From Flavobacterium alkalisoli (GTDB lineage Bacteria > Bacteroidota > Bacteroidia > Flavobacteriales > Flavobacteriaceae): a stretch of DNA of 64,000 bases. Both the position numbers and the translations under genes were made by a program. The first letter of the stretch is position 1, and each line of letters starts with the position of its first letter. The DNA lies in assembly GCF_008000935.1 (NCBI RefSeq), contig NZ_CP042831.1, positions 2,418,001-2,482,000 on the forward strand, written 5' to 3'. The notes beneath the pieces are model-generated. The model had not been told where the DNA came from, ran no database searches, and saw only the letters and a program-made list of their open reading frames with translations. Shown piece after piece: positions 53,085 to 62,876 of this stretch.

Positions 53085-53154
53085 CAGATAAAAAACGTAG
53101 TCAAATATTTAAAGCAAAAATAAAAAAAATCTCCACTATTAGAAAATAATCTTA

Positions 53155-53162
53155 TATATTTG
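53155..53162 (+). promoter_or_regulatory. Promoter -7 box
   Basis: TATATTTG, 36 bp before ATG 53198. Confidence 0.5.
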
Positions 53163-53197
53163 GTCAAAATAATCGTATTAATTTAAATCACGCCAAA

Positions 53198-54034
53198 ATG
53201 AAAAACCTTAGTTTATTATTTGCCTTATTTTTGAGTGTAGTTGCAACTGCACAGGATAAAAAATCAGTAGAAATTTTCCCTAACAATCACCCTGAACTTT
53301 TACTGGGTAAAACGGTTAAGATATTGCCTCTTCCCGAAAAAAGCAGAGCCGAGGGTTATTCTAATTTTGCTACAAATGTATATGGGACCGACACATACCA
53401 TAAGATTGGTTTCAAAAAATCGGCGGCAGAATCTCTTGAAAACAGGGTGTTTAAAGTAGTGCCTAATGAGCTTAACAAGCTTAATGTAATAAAACTGGAG
53501 TCTCCCGAAGGCGAAATTATTTACCATGCCTATAATAAATATGATGACAGGGAGTACTATTTTGAAGTAGAGGGAGGCTTAGATATACCTGAAGATTTTT
53601 ACTGTGAATATTTTCAACCGGGTGTAGACGACGGTAAGAAAATAAACAGAATGTCAAAGAATTTTTGGGGTACCAGAGTATGGGTGAACAATAATCTTAA
53701 AACAGATAAGCTGGAAATAAATATGATGTTCAATATATCTACTAAAGCAACAAAAGGGATTACTATTATTTTTGATAATGGAGAAAAACTGGAAGATCCT
53801 AATGCACAACTATCGGGTAAATATAATGATGGCAGCCTGGAGAACAAAGATTATGTTTACATGATTACTACAGAAAGAGAGAAAAAACTTTTTAGTGAAA
53901 ACCTTATCACCACGGTTATTTTTGGTAAAGAAAAAAGTCCTGTAGACAGCGATTTTCCTGCCAGGCATTCAGAAAAAATAAGAGGTATTGTAGAGTGTGG
54001 GTATAAAACCATTGAAGAAAGAAACAAGCTGTAA
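53198..54034 (+). CDS. Secreted protein inserted among phage genes
   Basis: 278 residues, Sec signal ending VATAQ. Beta-rich with HPELLLGKTVKILPLPEK, FFEVEGGLDIPEDFYC and a single late Cys (VECGY). Unknown family. On the opposite strand to the surrounding phage genes, with its own promoter and terminator, so it is cargo. Confidence 0.65.
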   Translation: MKNLSLLFALFLSVVATAQDKKSVEIFPNNHPELLLGKTVKILPLPEKSRAEGYSNFATNVYGTDTYHKIGFKKSAAESLENRVFKVVPNELNKLNVIKLESPEGEIIYHAYNKYDDREYYFEVEGGLDIPEDFYCEYFQPGVDDGKKINRMSKNFWGTRVWVNNNLKTDKLEINMMFNISTKATKGITIIFDNGEKLEDPNAQLSGKYNDGSLENKDYVYMITTEREKKLFSENLITTVIFGKEKSPVDSDFPARHSEKIRGIVECGYKTIEERNKL

Positions 54035-54051
54035 ATGCTTTATACAGTTAT

Positions 54052-54088
54052 AAAATAAAAGGCTTTAGCATTTGCTAAAGCCTTTTTG
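54052..54088. terminator. Bidirectional terminator between cargo gene and tape measure gene
   Basis: Stem AAAGGCTTTAGCA/TGCTAAAGCCTTT with T-tracts on both exits. Confidence 0.88.
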
Positions 54089-54094
54089 CTTGTA

Positions 54095-57067
54095 TTAAAA
54101 GTTAGCGTTGTCCCTAACCTTTACATAGCTGTTACCCTGAGTAAGAATATCCTCTACGGCAACCACAGGCGGCGGAATGCTTTTTACAGCCTGAACAGTT
54201 ATGTTAGCCAGTTCCTGCATGTTTATTTGAGACGGGGCAATTTCACGCGATACTATACCTCCGCTTTCAAAATAGTTACCCGAAGAACTGCTCCCCCCGG
54301 CAGGGAAAGTGTTGTTAAATGCCATAAAGTGGCGTGCGGCATTTCTGTTCATAACACCTATAAGCTCACCTTTTTCGGCTTCAAAGCGGGTACCGTCTTC
54401 ACCGGTAAATAGTGTGCCGCCTGCGCTGTGCCTTTGTCCGCCTATGCTAAACAAAGCACCTTTTTCGGCCTTAGGCGTTTTGGTAGATGTTATCTTTTTT
54501 ATGTTGCCAAGTCCCATAGCTACGGCTGCACCTGCTGCTGCTGCACCCAGTGCCGGACCCACGATAGGGATTCCCGATAACGACTTAAAGGCCGATACGG
54601 CCGACTGGTAAGTGTCTATAGTAGCCTGTGCCACAGCCATTGCCTTACCCGCCTTACTTTCTTTCCCTAAAATGGTACTCATATTACCAAAGGTAGACGA
54701 AGCCATGCTGAGTTTACGGTCCATGGCTGCCTGTTTGATATTGCTTATATTGTCTTCGTGCTCTTGTGTTTCGGCTTTAAGAAGATCATTATACTGCTGT
54801 TCGTTTATTAACCCCTGTGCTTTTCTTTCATCCAGTTTGGCAACTTTGGCGGCGTAGCGCGCGTCTTCATCAATAAGTTCCTGCTCATACTGGGTTTGTG
54901 CATTGGCTTTATCTACCTCATAGCCCAATTGTGCTGCAGCGGCTTTTTCCTGTATTGCCTGCACTTCATCCTGAACCTTATTTTGTTCCTGATCTTTTTT
55001 AGATTGTACCAGGGCATCTTCATTAGCCTTTATGGTTTCGTCATACTCCTGTCTAATCCTTAAAAGCTCAGTATAGTATTCGGTTTCCTGTTGCGAAAGC
55101 TGTTCACTATTTTTACGTTTGTTTTCAATTCGTTCAGCATCAAGGCCAGAGCCTGCAAACAGGGCATCAATTTCTTTTTGTCTTAGTTGCTGCAGCCTTT
55201 CTGCTTCCTCAGTAATTAACGCATCGGTTAATACCTGTGCCCCGTCAATTTTGCTTTGATGTTCCTGTTTCCATAATTCCAGCTCAGCATTAACATACCC
55301 TTGTGTGGCTGTGAGTATTTTTTCTCCCAGCTCTTTCTGTATATTAATAACAGCCGTTTTATATTCCAGTTGGCTAATTTTCTTTTGTTTTAGCTCTTCA
55401 TCAAGCAGGGCTATAGATTTTTTTGCATATTCCTGCTCGTAGTCAAGTTGCTGCTGGAGTGTTTTTGCTTTGTCGCTGTTCTCGGCTTCAAAAAGATCTA
55501 AAAGCTGTTGTTGCCTTTCCAGTGCCTTATCCATAGCCTGCTGCTGTATCTGTTCCCTTTTTTTCTGTTCTTCTTCGCGTTTTTGGATAAAGCTTTCGCT
55601 AAGGCTGTTTATGTTATCAAAATGCTTTTTGGTAAGCTGCTGTTCTTCTGTTTGAAGAGCAATCCTGTTAAGCTGAGCTTCTTTAAGGGCATCAATTTCT
55701 TCCTGACTTATGTTTTTTGTTTTTTGAAGATACTGGGTATATTCATAGCCCTTAGTAGCTAAGTTTTCCAGCTCTTCATCGGTTAGGTTACCTCCTGCTT
55801 TTATGGCTTTTACGGCCTGCTGATAGGCATCTTCAGAGTGTTTTTTTCTTTCGGTAAGATTTTTACTCTCTATTTCATTGGCTTTTTTAAGGGCTTCAAG
55901 CCTTTCCTCTTCCGATTTGGTTTGATCTTCCGATGCCTGTGTATACTCTTCAATACTTTTTTGGGCTTCAGCATTTCTTATTTCCTGTAAAGCCATACTT
56001 TCGGCCAGTTCCAGTTGTGCTTTTTTAAGCTCGTAGGCTTCCTGCGCGGCACTTGCCATACCTTCTCCGGCATCGGTAAACCAACTGAATATGGATTTAG
56101 AACCGTTAAACACATTAATAAGGTCGAACAATGAGTTTTTAATGGAATCAAAAACAGCCCCCGCAGCAGCAGTAACCTGCGCTACCTTATCCATAACAGG
56201 CTTAAAATCTTTAAATGTTTTGTTTAAAAATTCTAAGGCTATGCTAACCCCTTTTATTATAGCTCCTATAGGGGTTGCAATAAAAGTATATGATGCTTTT
56301 GTCATACCGCCTATACCTTCGGTAATACCATTAAAGGCATTTTTTAAAAGGGGACCCATTCCACCGGCTTCCTCTGCACGCTGCTTTAAACCTTTTATTC
56401 CGCCGTTAAAGACATTAATACTCTGAAAAGCATCTATAGCCTGCTTTTTATAGTCCGAAAAACTTTTACCTCCCTCTTTAAGGCTGCCTGAACTTTGATC
56501 GGAAGCTGTTTTTACAGATGTCATTGCGCCCGACAGCTTTTTTAGATTAGAAGAGGCATCGTTTGCCGAATCGCTAAGGGAGTCCTGTTCTTTAGCTGCT
56601 TTTTTTGCCGATTTTGCCAAATCATCCTGAGCTTCACTCAGTTTATCAGATTGTTTTATTGCCTTTTTAGTAGCTTCTACCTGATCTTCCAGTGCCTTAA
56701 CGAATTTGCTAAGCTCTTTTTTAGACTCTTTAAACTGTTGTGACGACTCCTGTCCCGAAGAGGTAAGGCCTGCCTGTTTGCCGGCAGCATTTTTTGCCGA
56801 CTTTGCCAAATCATCCTGAGCCTCACTAAGCTTTTCTGATTGTTTGGCGGCATCTTTAATGGCTTTTGCCTGCTGTCCTAAGGCTTCGTTAAGCTTGGTA
56901 AGCTCTTTTTTCATGTCTTTAAACTGCTGGGAAGAGGCCTGCCCCGAAGCTATAAGGTCGTCTATTTTGTTTTTCAGTTTTTTTATCGCTTCCCGAACCT
57001 CATTGGCTCCTGCCACAAGACTTTTTACATCAATGTCGAGTTGTGCAATTACAATTTTTTCTGCCAT
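54095..57067 (-). CDS. Phage tail tape measure protein
   Basis: 990 residues, mostly coiled coil rich in Ala, Gln, Glu and Lys. A hydrophobic Gly/Ala segment near the C-terminus (about 850-885: IPIVGPALGAAAAGAAVAMG) would insert in the host membrane. The N-terminus (AQLDIDVKSLVAGANEVREA) matches tape measures of Bacteroidetes phages. A 63-residue N-terminal duplication is present (about 41-103 and 104-165, sharing LSEAQDDLAKSAK). Sets tail length. Followed upstream by the 735-residue tail gene with a 12-bp gap. Confidence 0.85.
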   Translation of the reverse strand: MAEKIVIAQLDIDVKSLVAGANEVREAIKKLKNKIDDLIASGQASSQQFKDMKKELTKLNEALGQQAKAIKDAAKQSEKLSEAQDDLAKSAKNAAGKQAGLTSSGQESSQQFKESKKELSKFVKALEDQVEATKKAIKQSDKLSEAQDDLAKSAKKAAKEQDSLSDSANDASSNLKKLSGAMTSVKTASDQSSGSLKEGGKSFSDYKKQAIDAFQSINVFNGGIKGLKQRAEEAGGMGPLLKNAFNGITEGIGGMTKASYTFIATPIGAIIKGVSIALEFLNKTFKDFKPVMDKVAQVTAAAGAVFDSIKNSLFDLINVFNGSKSIFSWFTDAGEGMASAAQEAYELKKAQLELAESMALQEIRNAEAQKSIEEYTQASEDQTKSEEERLEALKKANEIESKNLTERKKHSEDAYQQAVKAIKAGGNLTDEELENLATKGYEYTQYLQKTKNISQEEIDALKEAQLNRIALQTEEQQLTKKHFDNINSLSESFIQKREEEQKKREQIQQQAMDKALERQQQLLDLFEAENSDKAKTLQQQLDYEQEYAKKSIALLDEELKQKKISQLEYKTAVINIQKELGEKILTATQGYVNAELELWKQEHQSKIDGAQVLTDALITEEAERLQQLRQKEIDALFAGSGLDAERIENKRKNSEQLSQQETEYYTELLRIRQEYDETIKANEDALVQSKKDQEQNKVQDEVQAIQEKAAAAQLGYEVDKANAQTQYEQELIDEDARYAAKVAKLDERKAQGLINEQQYNDLLKAETQEHEDNISNIKQAAMDRKLSMASSTFGNMSTILGKESKAGKAMAVAQATIDTYQSAVSAFKSLSGIPIVGPALGAAAAGAAVAMGLGNIKKITSTKTPKAEKGALFSIGGQRHSAGGTLFTGEDGTRFEAEKGELIGVMNRNAARHFMAFNNTFPAGGSSSSGNYFESGGIVSREIAPSQINMQELANITVQAVKSIPPPVVAVEDILTQGNSYVKVRDNANF

Positions 57068-57079
57068 GTATGTTTGTTG

Positions 57080-59287
57080 TTAGTCAAGTATAAAAGTGTT
57101 AGATAACGTTCGTGTGGCCTCATACCTTACCCTGAAGTGCGTTGCCGGTACAGGGGTAATAACGGTATCGGGCTGCCTTGGCGACTGCTGTACCTGTGCA
57201 GTTTTCCAGTTAACACCATCGGGCGAGTACTGGTAAACCAGGTTGCTTACAGGGGTAAAATTTGTTTCGTAGTTAATTACATAGTTAAGCGGTGCAAGCT
57301 GTACCACATTGTGTATGTTTATGGTATTTAGACGTATTGTAGGAACAACATTATACTCACGCTGTATTGGGGTGTAATTAACCCTAACGAGTTCGCACTT
57401 GGTAAGCCTGCCGGGTATGTAGTTGTTTATTTTGTTTACCATAAAGTAAGACGAAAGCGCATCTATATAATACAGCTTTTTAAAGTCGAAGTTGCTAATG
57501 TCGCTATCGGTAAGGTAAAGCTCGGCATTTACTATAAGGGCTTTTTCCAGTATGCTTTGCAGCGGAGTGTAGTAAGTGTTTATGATATCGCTAAACGACA
57601 GTTTGGTAAAACTTTCTCTATAGTATCTTGAAGCAAGTGCAGTTGATGCCAGTGCACTGCTTACAGCTCTTACTGTGCCTGCCCTTAAATTAGCCCTCAT
57701 TAAATAAAAGCGTTTGTCTAGTGCCTTGTAGGTTACGGGAGGTTCGTCATTTTCGGGTTCTTCCACAACTTCTTTTTCCCATAGTTTATAGATATTGGTA
57801 GGGGCATCGAGAAGGCTTAGCTGCTGCTCCGGACTATAAATTTTAGAATTAATGCTGTCTTTGCTTTCCGCAAGGTTTTGGTTGTTTACCGTAATGTAGT
57901 GGTCGTTATGAAAAGCCCCCTCGGTATTATACTTGTACCTAAACCAGTTTTGCTGTGCATAGCTGCCGTATATGTAACTTTCGTTAAGTTTTTTGGCAAA
58001 TTTGTTGCTCCAGTCTACAACAGCAGGTGTTTTAAGCTGTTCGGTTAACGAAAGGAACTCATAGTTATTAGTGTATTTGTCTTTAAACAGGGTGAGTCCA
58101 AAACGGTAAACAATTTCCTTAATAAAGTCTTTAATGCTAAAATCTGCCAGGGCATTGCTAAAATTCATTTCGCCTATTGTAAGCTTGGTAAGCGTAACAT
58201 TTAACGAAGGTGTATACCAAAAAAAGAACTTATCTGATGGATTTCTAAATACCAGGCAAATACTGTCGTTTTCTTCTAGCCTGAAATTTTTGCTTACCGT
58301 AAATTCTTCCTGTGAATTGATGTTTTCCTTCAAGGTAAAAAAATCGGGTATCGGTATGTATTCCGGATTAAGGAATGTACCATAATCATTAGCATTTTTA
58401 CAAACTACTAAGTTTACTTTTGTACTTACAGCCAGTTTTCCTTTTACGGTTAAGCGGTAATTGCCAGCTTCGGGAGCAGTAAGGTATCTTACATTGTCTT
58501 CGGGTTGGTCGCCTCCCAGTTCGTTTATCTCTGCATCATAGAATGAAACCGAGTAAGTTTTCCATTCGGCCTTATACCTTTTTAGCCAGTGCCATTTATC
58601 AGGAACACTTTGAAAGATAACCTCCCCCGAATTTTCAAGCCCTTTAGGATAGGTAAGCCATAGGTTTTTAAACTCATCCGATTCAAATACAGATCCGCTG
58701 TAGGTAAACCCGTAATGGGAAAATATCTTACCCCAAAGCCAGGCCACATTTATAGACGGAACCATATAGTCGATATTTATTCTGTCGGGAAAGCTCAGCG
58801 CGCCCCTGCTGTAAATACGTTTCCCGTTATAGTCGGCAAGAATGTAACGGTAGGGTAGGTCTTGTGTCCACGACTGTGCTACCGTTTCGGGGGTTTTCTC
58901 GTGCGTAAGTTCGTCAAGGCCAATGCTGGCAAGTGTATCTTTTTCCACTTCCTTAAACAGGTTTATAATACCGTCGTACACTACGGCTTCATAATAGTCA
59001 CCGCCATCGGTAATTACGGCCCAGCCGTTGTAAACAAAGCATTCGCCCACATCGTTAAACAGGCTGCAGGTGTTTTTTTGGTAAGGGACGTTAGATAAAT
59101 TTCCCGAAAGGGTCATTTGGTCCATTGCCCTTATGTTATTTGCCGTTTTTGGGAGTTTAAATTTGTTGGTATAACTGGCCTGCCTGTCGTCCAGGCTGTT
59201 TAGGTCGTTTACCTGTTTTGTTTGGGCAATGTACTGGCCGGCATCCAGGTCTATTAACTGCCCGTTAATGTAGAGGAGAAGGGACAA
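57080..59287 (-). CDS. Large phage tail / baseplate protein
   Basis: 735 residues, beta-rich, start LLYINGQLIDLDAGQYIAQT then KQVNDLNSLDDRQASYTNKFKLPKT, typical of Bacteroidetes siphophage distal tail proteins. It ends with an Fn3-like domain (NLVYQYSPDGVNWKTAQVQ). Located next to the tape measure, as expected. Intact. Confidence 0.7.
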   Translation of the reverse strand: MSLLLYINGQLIDLDAGQYIAQTKQVNDLNSLDDRQASYTNKFKLPKTANNIRAMDQMTLSGNLSNVPYQKNTCSLFNDVGECFVYNGWAVITDGGDYYEAVVYDGIINLFKEVEKDTLASIGLDELTHEKTPETVAQSWTQDLPYRYILADYNGKRIYSRGALSFPDRINIDYMVPSINVAWLWGKIFSHYGFTYSGSVFESDEFKNLWLTYPKGLENSGEVIFQSVPDKWHWLKRYKAEWKTYSVSFYDAEINELGGDQPEDNVRYLTAPEAGNYRLTVKGKLAVSTKVNLVVCKNANDYGTFLNPEYIPIPDFFTLKENINSQEEFTVSKNFRLEENDSICLVFRNPSDKFFFWYTPSLNVTLTKLTIGEMNFSNALADFSIKDFIKEIVYRFGLTLFKDKYTNNYEFLSLTEQLKTPAVVDWSNKFAKKLNESYIYGSYAQQNWFRYKYNTEGAFHNDHYITVNNQNLAESKDSINSKIYSPEQQLSLLDAPTNIYKLWEKEVVEEPENDEPPVTYKALDKRFYLMRANLRAGTVRAVSSALASTALASRYYRESFTKLSFSDIINTYYTPLQSILEKALIVNAELYLTDSDISNFDFKKLYYIDALSSYFMVNKINNYIPGRLTKCELVRVNYTPIQREYNVVPTIRLNTINIHNVVQLAPLNYVINYETNFTPVSNLVYQYSPDGVNWKTAQVQQSPRQPDTVITPVPATHFRVRYEATRTLSNTFILD

Positions 59288-59322
59288 GTTAGTGTTTTAT
59301 GGTCAAATCTTGGAGTTATTTT

Positions 59323-59672
59323 AAATGATGAATGTTGAATTTTAAATTGAGATGTCTCCCTGCGGTCGACATGACATCCCGTTGTCATTGCGAGGAGGAA
59401 CGACGCGGCAATCTCAATTCTTCTTTTGTCTTGAAATAAAAGAACCATCACGCTGTGGCGTGACTGCGGCTATGGCTCCTTAGGCTAAAAATTACTGCAT
59501 TCGGCTAAACCATCCGAACTCGGCTTTCGCCTCAAACAGCGGATGCTTCTTTACGCTTCGCTTGTAATTTTCCTAACGCCACAGAGCCTAATGCCGAAGC
59601 TTCACTCTGATTAGCTTAGTCTTACTGTCATTCCGATACGGAATGCAGTGAAGTGAGGAATCTCATACTAAC
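59323..59672. repeat. Interspersed repeat block 6, between phage tail genes
   Basis: ATGTC...GACAT element (59350-59375), ATTGC...GCAAT element (about 59385-59414), long structured module (59422-59609) and an ATTCC...GGAAT element (59629-59664). Gene-free. Confidence 0.85.
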
Positions 59673-59713
59673 TAACTGCTAGTGTAAATGAATATTAAAT
59701 ACTTAAAAATTAC

Positions 59714-59721
59714 TATATTTG
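59714..59721 (+). promoter_or_regulatory. Promoter -7 box
   Basis: TATATTTG. It overlaps a TTG at 59719 that would extend the next gene; the ATG at 59740 is therefore the start. Confidence 0.55.
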
Positions 59722-59739
59722 AGCTATAGCCACCTTACT

Positions 59740-60195
59740 ATGAAGAGATTATTATTACTCCCATTATTACTGTTTTTTGTTTGTGGTTTTGCCCAGACAG
59801 ATGTAACGGTGTCTTTTCCTAAATTAGAGTTTAAAAAAGGAGAAAAAGTTACAATGGAAGTAACCAATAATACTATTGATACTTTGTATGTAACTTTTGG
59901 CCTGCAACGGCTTAATGAAAAATCAGGCGAGTGGGATAGTTACAGGAATGATGCTTTTTCTAAACCTCACGTTAAAGCTGAATTTTGTTTGGTTCTTAAA
60001 GATGGCGAATCGCGGGAAAATTTTTTTGAAATATCCGAGTCCGAGAGGCTTCGTTCTTCTCAATATACTGATGCTGAAAATCAACGCTTAATGGAGCAGG
60101 TAAAACGAGGGACTTTTAGGCTAGAAGTCAGGTACAGACTAGAAGAACAGAAAAACCGTGAACTAATTTATACAGAACCTTTTGTTGTAAAATAA
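59740..60195 (+). CDS. Secreted protein, unknown function
   Basis: 151 residues from ATG 59740; signal ends CGFAQ. Single Ig-like beta domain (VTVSFPKLEFKKGEKVTMEVTNNT...). Pairs with the lipoprotein gene downstream, whose ATG starts at 60195 on the last base of this stop (TAATG). Confidence 0.62.
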   Translation: MKRLLLLPLLLFFVCGFAQTDVTVSFPKLEFKKGEKVTMEVTNNTIDTLYVTFGLQRLNEKSGEWDSYRNDAFSKPHVKAEFCLVLKDGESRENFFEISESERLRSSQYTDAENQRLMEQVKRGTFRLEVRYRLEEQKNRELIYTEPFVVK

Positions 60196-60767
60196 TGAAA
60201 CATAATAAGCTATTATTACCCTTATTGTTTTTTATACTGTTTTCCTGTACACAAAAGTCTCAGGAAATGCAGGAAAACCTGATTATTACTGTTGGCAGCG
60301 GAATGGATCCCAGTGAACCGAGATACGGAATAGAATTAAAAGGTGATACCGTGTTTTACTGTGAGGAGATTAACCCGCAGGAGACCTTTAAAGATACATT
60401 TTTATATAAATACTACTATTGCATTGTTGGTAAGGAAAAGGTAAACGACATATTAAACCGTAGCAAAGCCGTTTTTGATAACAAACTCGATTATGGGTAT
60501 ATAGACGATGCTAATTTTTATCAGATAGATATTAATACTTACTTTGACGATAAGGATAAACCTATTGACACACTTACAACCACTTTTTATCTTGAACATT
60601 TAGAGGAAGACGAACAGCTAAAGGTAGTAAACGATATTCTTGCCCTTAAGGATTGTGACTTAAAACCAATGAAGTATCATTTGTTTAATTCAGGGATATT
60701 ACAATATAGATTGCCTCCACCGCCTCCGCCAGTAAAAATGAATGCCCCGCCCAAAGAAATAAAGTAG
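60195..60767 (+). CDS. Lipoprotein with Pro-rich tail
   Basis: 190 residues, lipobox LFSC. Alpha/beta ectodomain with FYCEEINPQETFKDTFLYK and LEEDEQLKVVNDILALKDC, then a polyproline tail (LPPPPPPVKMN). Overlaps the upstream secreted gene by one base. Unknown function. Confidence 0.62.
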   Translation: MKHNKLLLPLLFFILFSCTQKSQEMQENLIITVGSGMDPSEPRYGIELKGDTVFYCEEINPQETFKDTFLYKYYYCIVGKEKVNDILNRSKAVFDNKLDYGYIDDANFYQIDINTYFDDKDKPIDTLTTTFYLEHLEEDEQLKVVNDILALKDCDLKPMKYHLFNSGILQYRLPPPPPPVKMNAPPKEIK

Positions 60768-60779
60768 ATTACTTTAATA

Positions 60780-61125
60780 TTGAATTGAGATGTCTCCCTG
60801 CGGTCGACATGACCACGCTAAGGCGTGGCAAGCTGTGGCAATCTACCGCCCACTGTGACTGCCCACTGAATACTTCTTTTATCTTGAAATAAAAGAACCA
60901 TCACGCTGTGGCGTGACTGCGGCTATGGCTCCTTAGGCTAAAAATTACTGCATTCGGCTAAACCATCCGAACTCGGCTATCGGCCTCAAACAGCGGATGC
61001 TTCTTTACGCCACAGAGCCTGATGCCGTGAGCTTCACTCGGTTATTCCATTTCGACCAAAACGCAGTGTAGTGGAGAAATCTATGTCATTGCGGGGAGGA
61101 ACGACGCGGTAATCTACTGCCTAAA
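60780..61125. repeat. Interspersed repeat block 7
   Basis: ATGTC...GACAT element (about 60789-60813), long structured module (60874-61039), ATTTC...GAAAT element (61048-61082) and a degenerate ATTGC-type element (61087-61115). Gene-free. Confidence 0.85.
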
Positions 61126-61133
61126 CTGGAATT

Positions 61134-61670
61134 TTACCATTTACGCGGCTGTACAAACTCCTGAGTTTTTATATAGGTATTTATTGAGTTTATAACGAGT
61201 GATATATTAGCTTCATAACCTTCAAGCTTTTCCTTATACCTCCGAGGATCCCAAAAGAAATCAGTTAATTTAAAGTAAGTGTCCTCTAAAAAATTGTCTA
61301 CAAATTTAATGTGCTCAAAGCATACTAAGTATCGATTATCATAGCATTCTATACTTAATTTATAATAGGCATGATTGTGTTCTTTATACAGTCCGGCTTT
61401 GAGATCGGTGTCAAAAGGCATATAAAAGGTGTCACTATAACTCAATGTATAATTTATCGAGTCTCTTGAAAGTATAAGGTCATAATTTTTTACGTAAAAG
61501 CTTTTACTCCAACCTACAGTACGGTCATAGATCTCTGAAGCTTTCATTCCCGGCACTTTTATTACGATAGTTTTAATGGTATCGGCATCAAACCTAAAGG
61601 TAATTTTTTCCTCCTGTGCAAAAAGGCAAACGCACACAAAAACAAACAGCAGTGTAAGGTGTTTTTTCAT
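61134..61670 (-). CDS. Secreted protein, unknown function
   Basis: 178 residues, signal MKKHLTLLFVFVCVCLFAQ, related to the signal peptides of the secreted paralogs at 47775 and 49249. Mature domain with TFRFDADTIKTIVIKVPGMKA and a C-terminal helix. No family recognised. Confidence 0.6.
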   Translation of the reverse strand: MKKHLTLLFVFVCVCLFAQEEKITFRFDADTIKTIVIKVPGMKASEIYDRTVGWSKSFYVKNYDLILSRDSINYTLSYSDTFYMPFDTDLKAGLYKEHNHAYYKLSIECYDNRYLVCFEHIKFVDNFLEDTYFKLTDFFWDPRRYKEKLEGYEANISLVINSINTYIKTQEFVQPRKW

Positions 61671-61769
61671 TGCAAAGTAAATTGTAATAGTTAGCTATTA
61701 TAACTCTTTGAAATTTAGTTTATTGCCAGCTTTATGAATTAGATTGGCTACTCTTTAAATAAGAGTTTT

Positions 61770-62264
61770 TTAATACATTCCATACACCATACGCATTTCT
61801 GTCTCAAACTCTTCAACAGTGTCTGAGCCACAAGTTTCCATAGTTTGCATTAACATGACATAATAATCCATATTGGCTTTGGTATAGGCTAACAGAGCTT
61901 TATCTTTTTTATTCCAGGCATCTTTAGCTTCTTCAGCGCTGGAAAAATCGGTTTGGTCAAGATGTGCTTCTATCCAAAAAAGAATCTTTTCATTAAAATT
62001 GGTAGCCCTCGGGTGGTCCATAGGCTCTTTGTTATGTACTTTGGCAAAAAACTCTTCGGTTAGTTTCCTGTGATTAACAGCTTCGGGCGATTCATACATT
62101 TTTAAAAACCGCTCTTTAAGTGCAGTCATTTTTTCCTCGCATTCATCGGTTAATTTTGGTTTGGCATTCTCAACTTCGCCGTCAAGGCCAACAACGGTAT
62201 ACTCCTGAGCTTGTATAATGTTTGCCGTAAAAAAGAAAAGGGCTGTAAAAAAGAATTGTTTCAT
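61770..62264 (-). CDS. Secreted helical protein, unknown function
   Basis: 164 residues, signal ending IIQAQ, then a helical Glu/Lys-rich domain with four Cys or fewer (Cys at DECEEK and ETCGSD). Unknown family. Lies with two other minus-strand genes between phage tail genes. Confidence 0.58.
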   Translation of the reverse strand: MKQFFFTALFFFTANIIQAQEYTVVGLDGEVENAKPKLTDECEEKMTALKERFLKMYESPEAVNHRKLTEEFFAKVHNKEPMDHPRATNFNEKILFWIEAHLDQTDFSSAEEAKDAWNKKDKALLAYTKANMDYYVMLMQTMETCGSDTVEEFETEMRMVYGMY

Positions 62265-62303
62265 AATGGTAAGGTTTTGGTCTAACGAGGCTAAAATAAG
62301 TAA

Positions 62304-62675
62304 CTAAACTTTCTTACACCAGTCTGTAGCAAACAATTTATCCCATTTTTTCATATATACATCAAAATCAATACTCCAAAAGAATGGGTTTACACAAAAT
62401 TCCACAATGTCTTCTGTTATAGCCGAAAACCTTCTTTCAAAAAGGATATCATTGTCATTAGCATCAACCATTACATTTGAATAATGTTTATTGATAAAGG
62501 AATTAATTTCATTTTTGGTAATCCCCATATTTTTTAATTCATTTAACCGAGTAAATACCTTAATAACAAAAGACTTATAATCATCAAAACTCATAACCGA
62601 AAGAACAGGGTAATTAAGGTTATTCTCGATAAAATTTTTAAATTCGGCTACAGTCTGATTTGTATTGATTTCCAT
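62304..62675 (-). CDS. Hypothetical cytoplasmic protein, possibly immunity-like
   Basis: 123 residues, no signal peptide, helical N-terminal half (VAEFKNFIENNLNYPVLSV) and a Trp-rich C-terminus (FFWSIDFDVYMKKWDKL). Size and composition are like contact-toxin immunity proteins but no toxin is visible nearby. Unknown. Confidence 0.5.
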   Translation of the reverse strand: MEINTNQTVAEFKNFIENNLNYPVLSVMSFDDYKSFVIKVFTRLNELKNMGITKNEINSFINKHYSNVMVDANDNDILFERRFSAITEDIVEFCVNPFFWSIDFDVYMKKWDKLFATDWCKKV

Positions 62676-62734
62676 TGCTAACAGGTTGATATGATGAAAC
62701 TAAAATAACAGAATTATTATTAATATCAAATTGT

Positions 62735-62835
62735 AAGTTGAGATGTCTCCCTGCGGTCGACATGACCACGCTAAGGCGTGGCAAGCTTTACTGTGCTGTC
62801 ATTGCGAGCGGAATGTAATGCAGCGTGGCAATGAT
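62735..62835. repeat. Interspersed repeat block 8
   Basis: ATGTC...GACAT element (about 62741-62766) and ATTGC...GCAAT element (62800-62832), directly before the end of the phage tail gene. Confidence 0.8.
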
Positions 62836-62876
62836 AATACTTGCTATCTTTTGCCTTATCCCTTTAAACTCAAAAC

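Noticed and set aside
55470..55762. Cys/Ser-rich open frames opposite the tape measure gene
   Set aside because: They arise from the Gln/Glu/Leu-rich coiled-coil codons read on the other strand.
59719..59739. TTG start extending the secreted protein
   Set aside because: It lies inside the TATATTTG box and precedes a good signal-peptide start at 59740.
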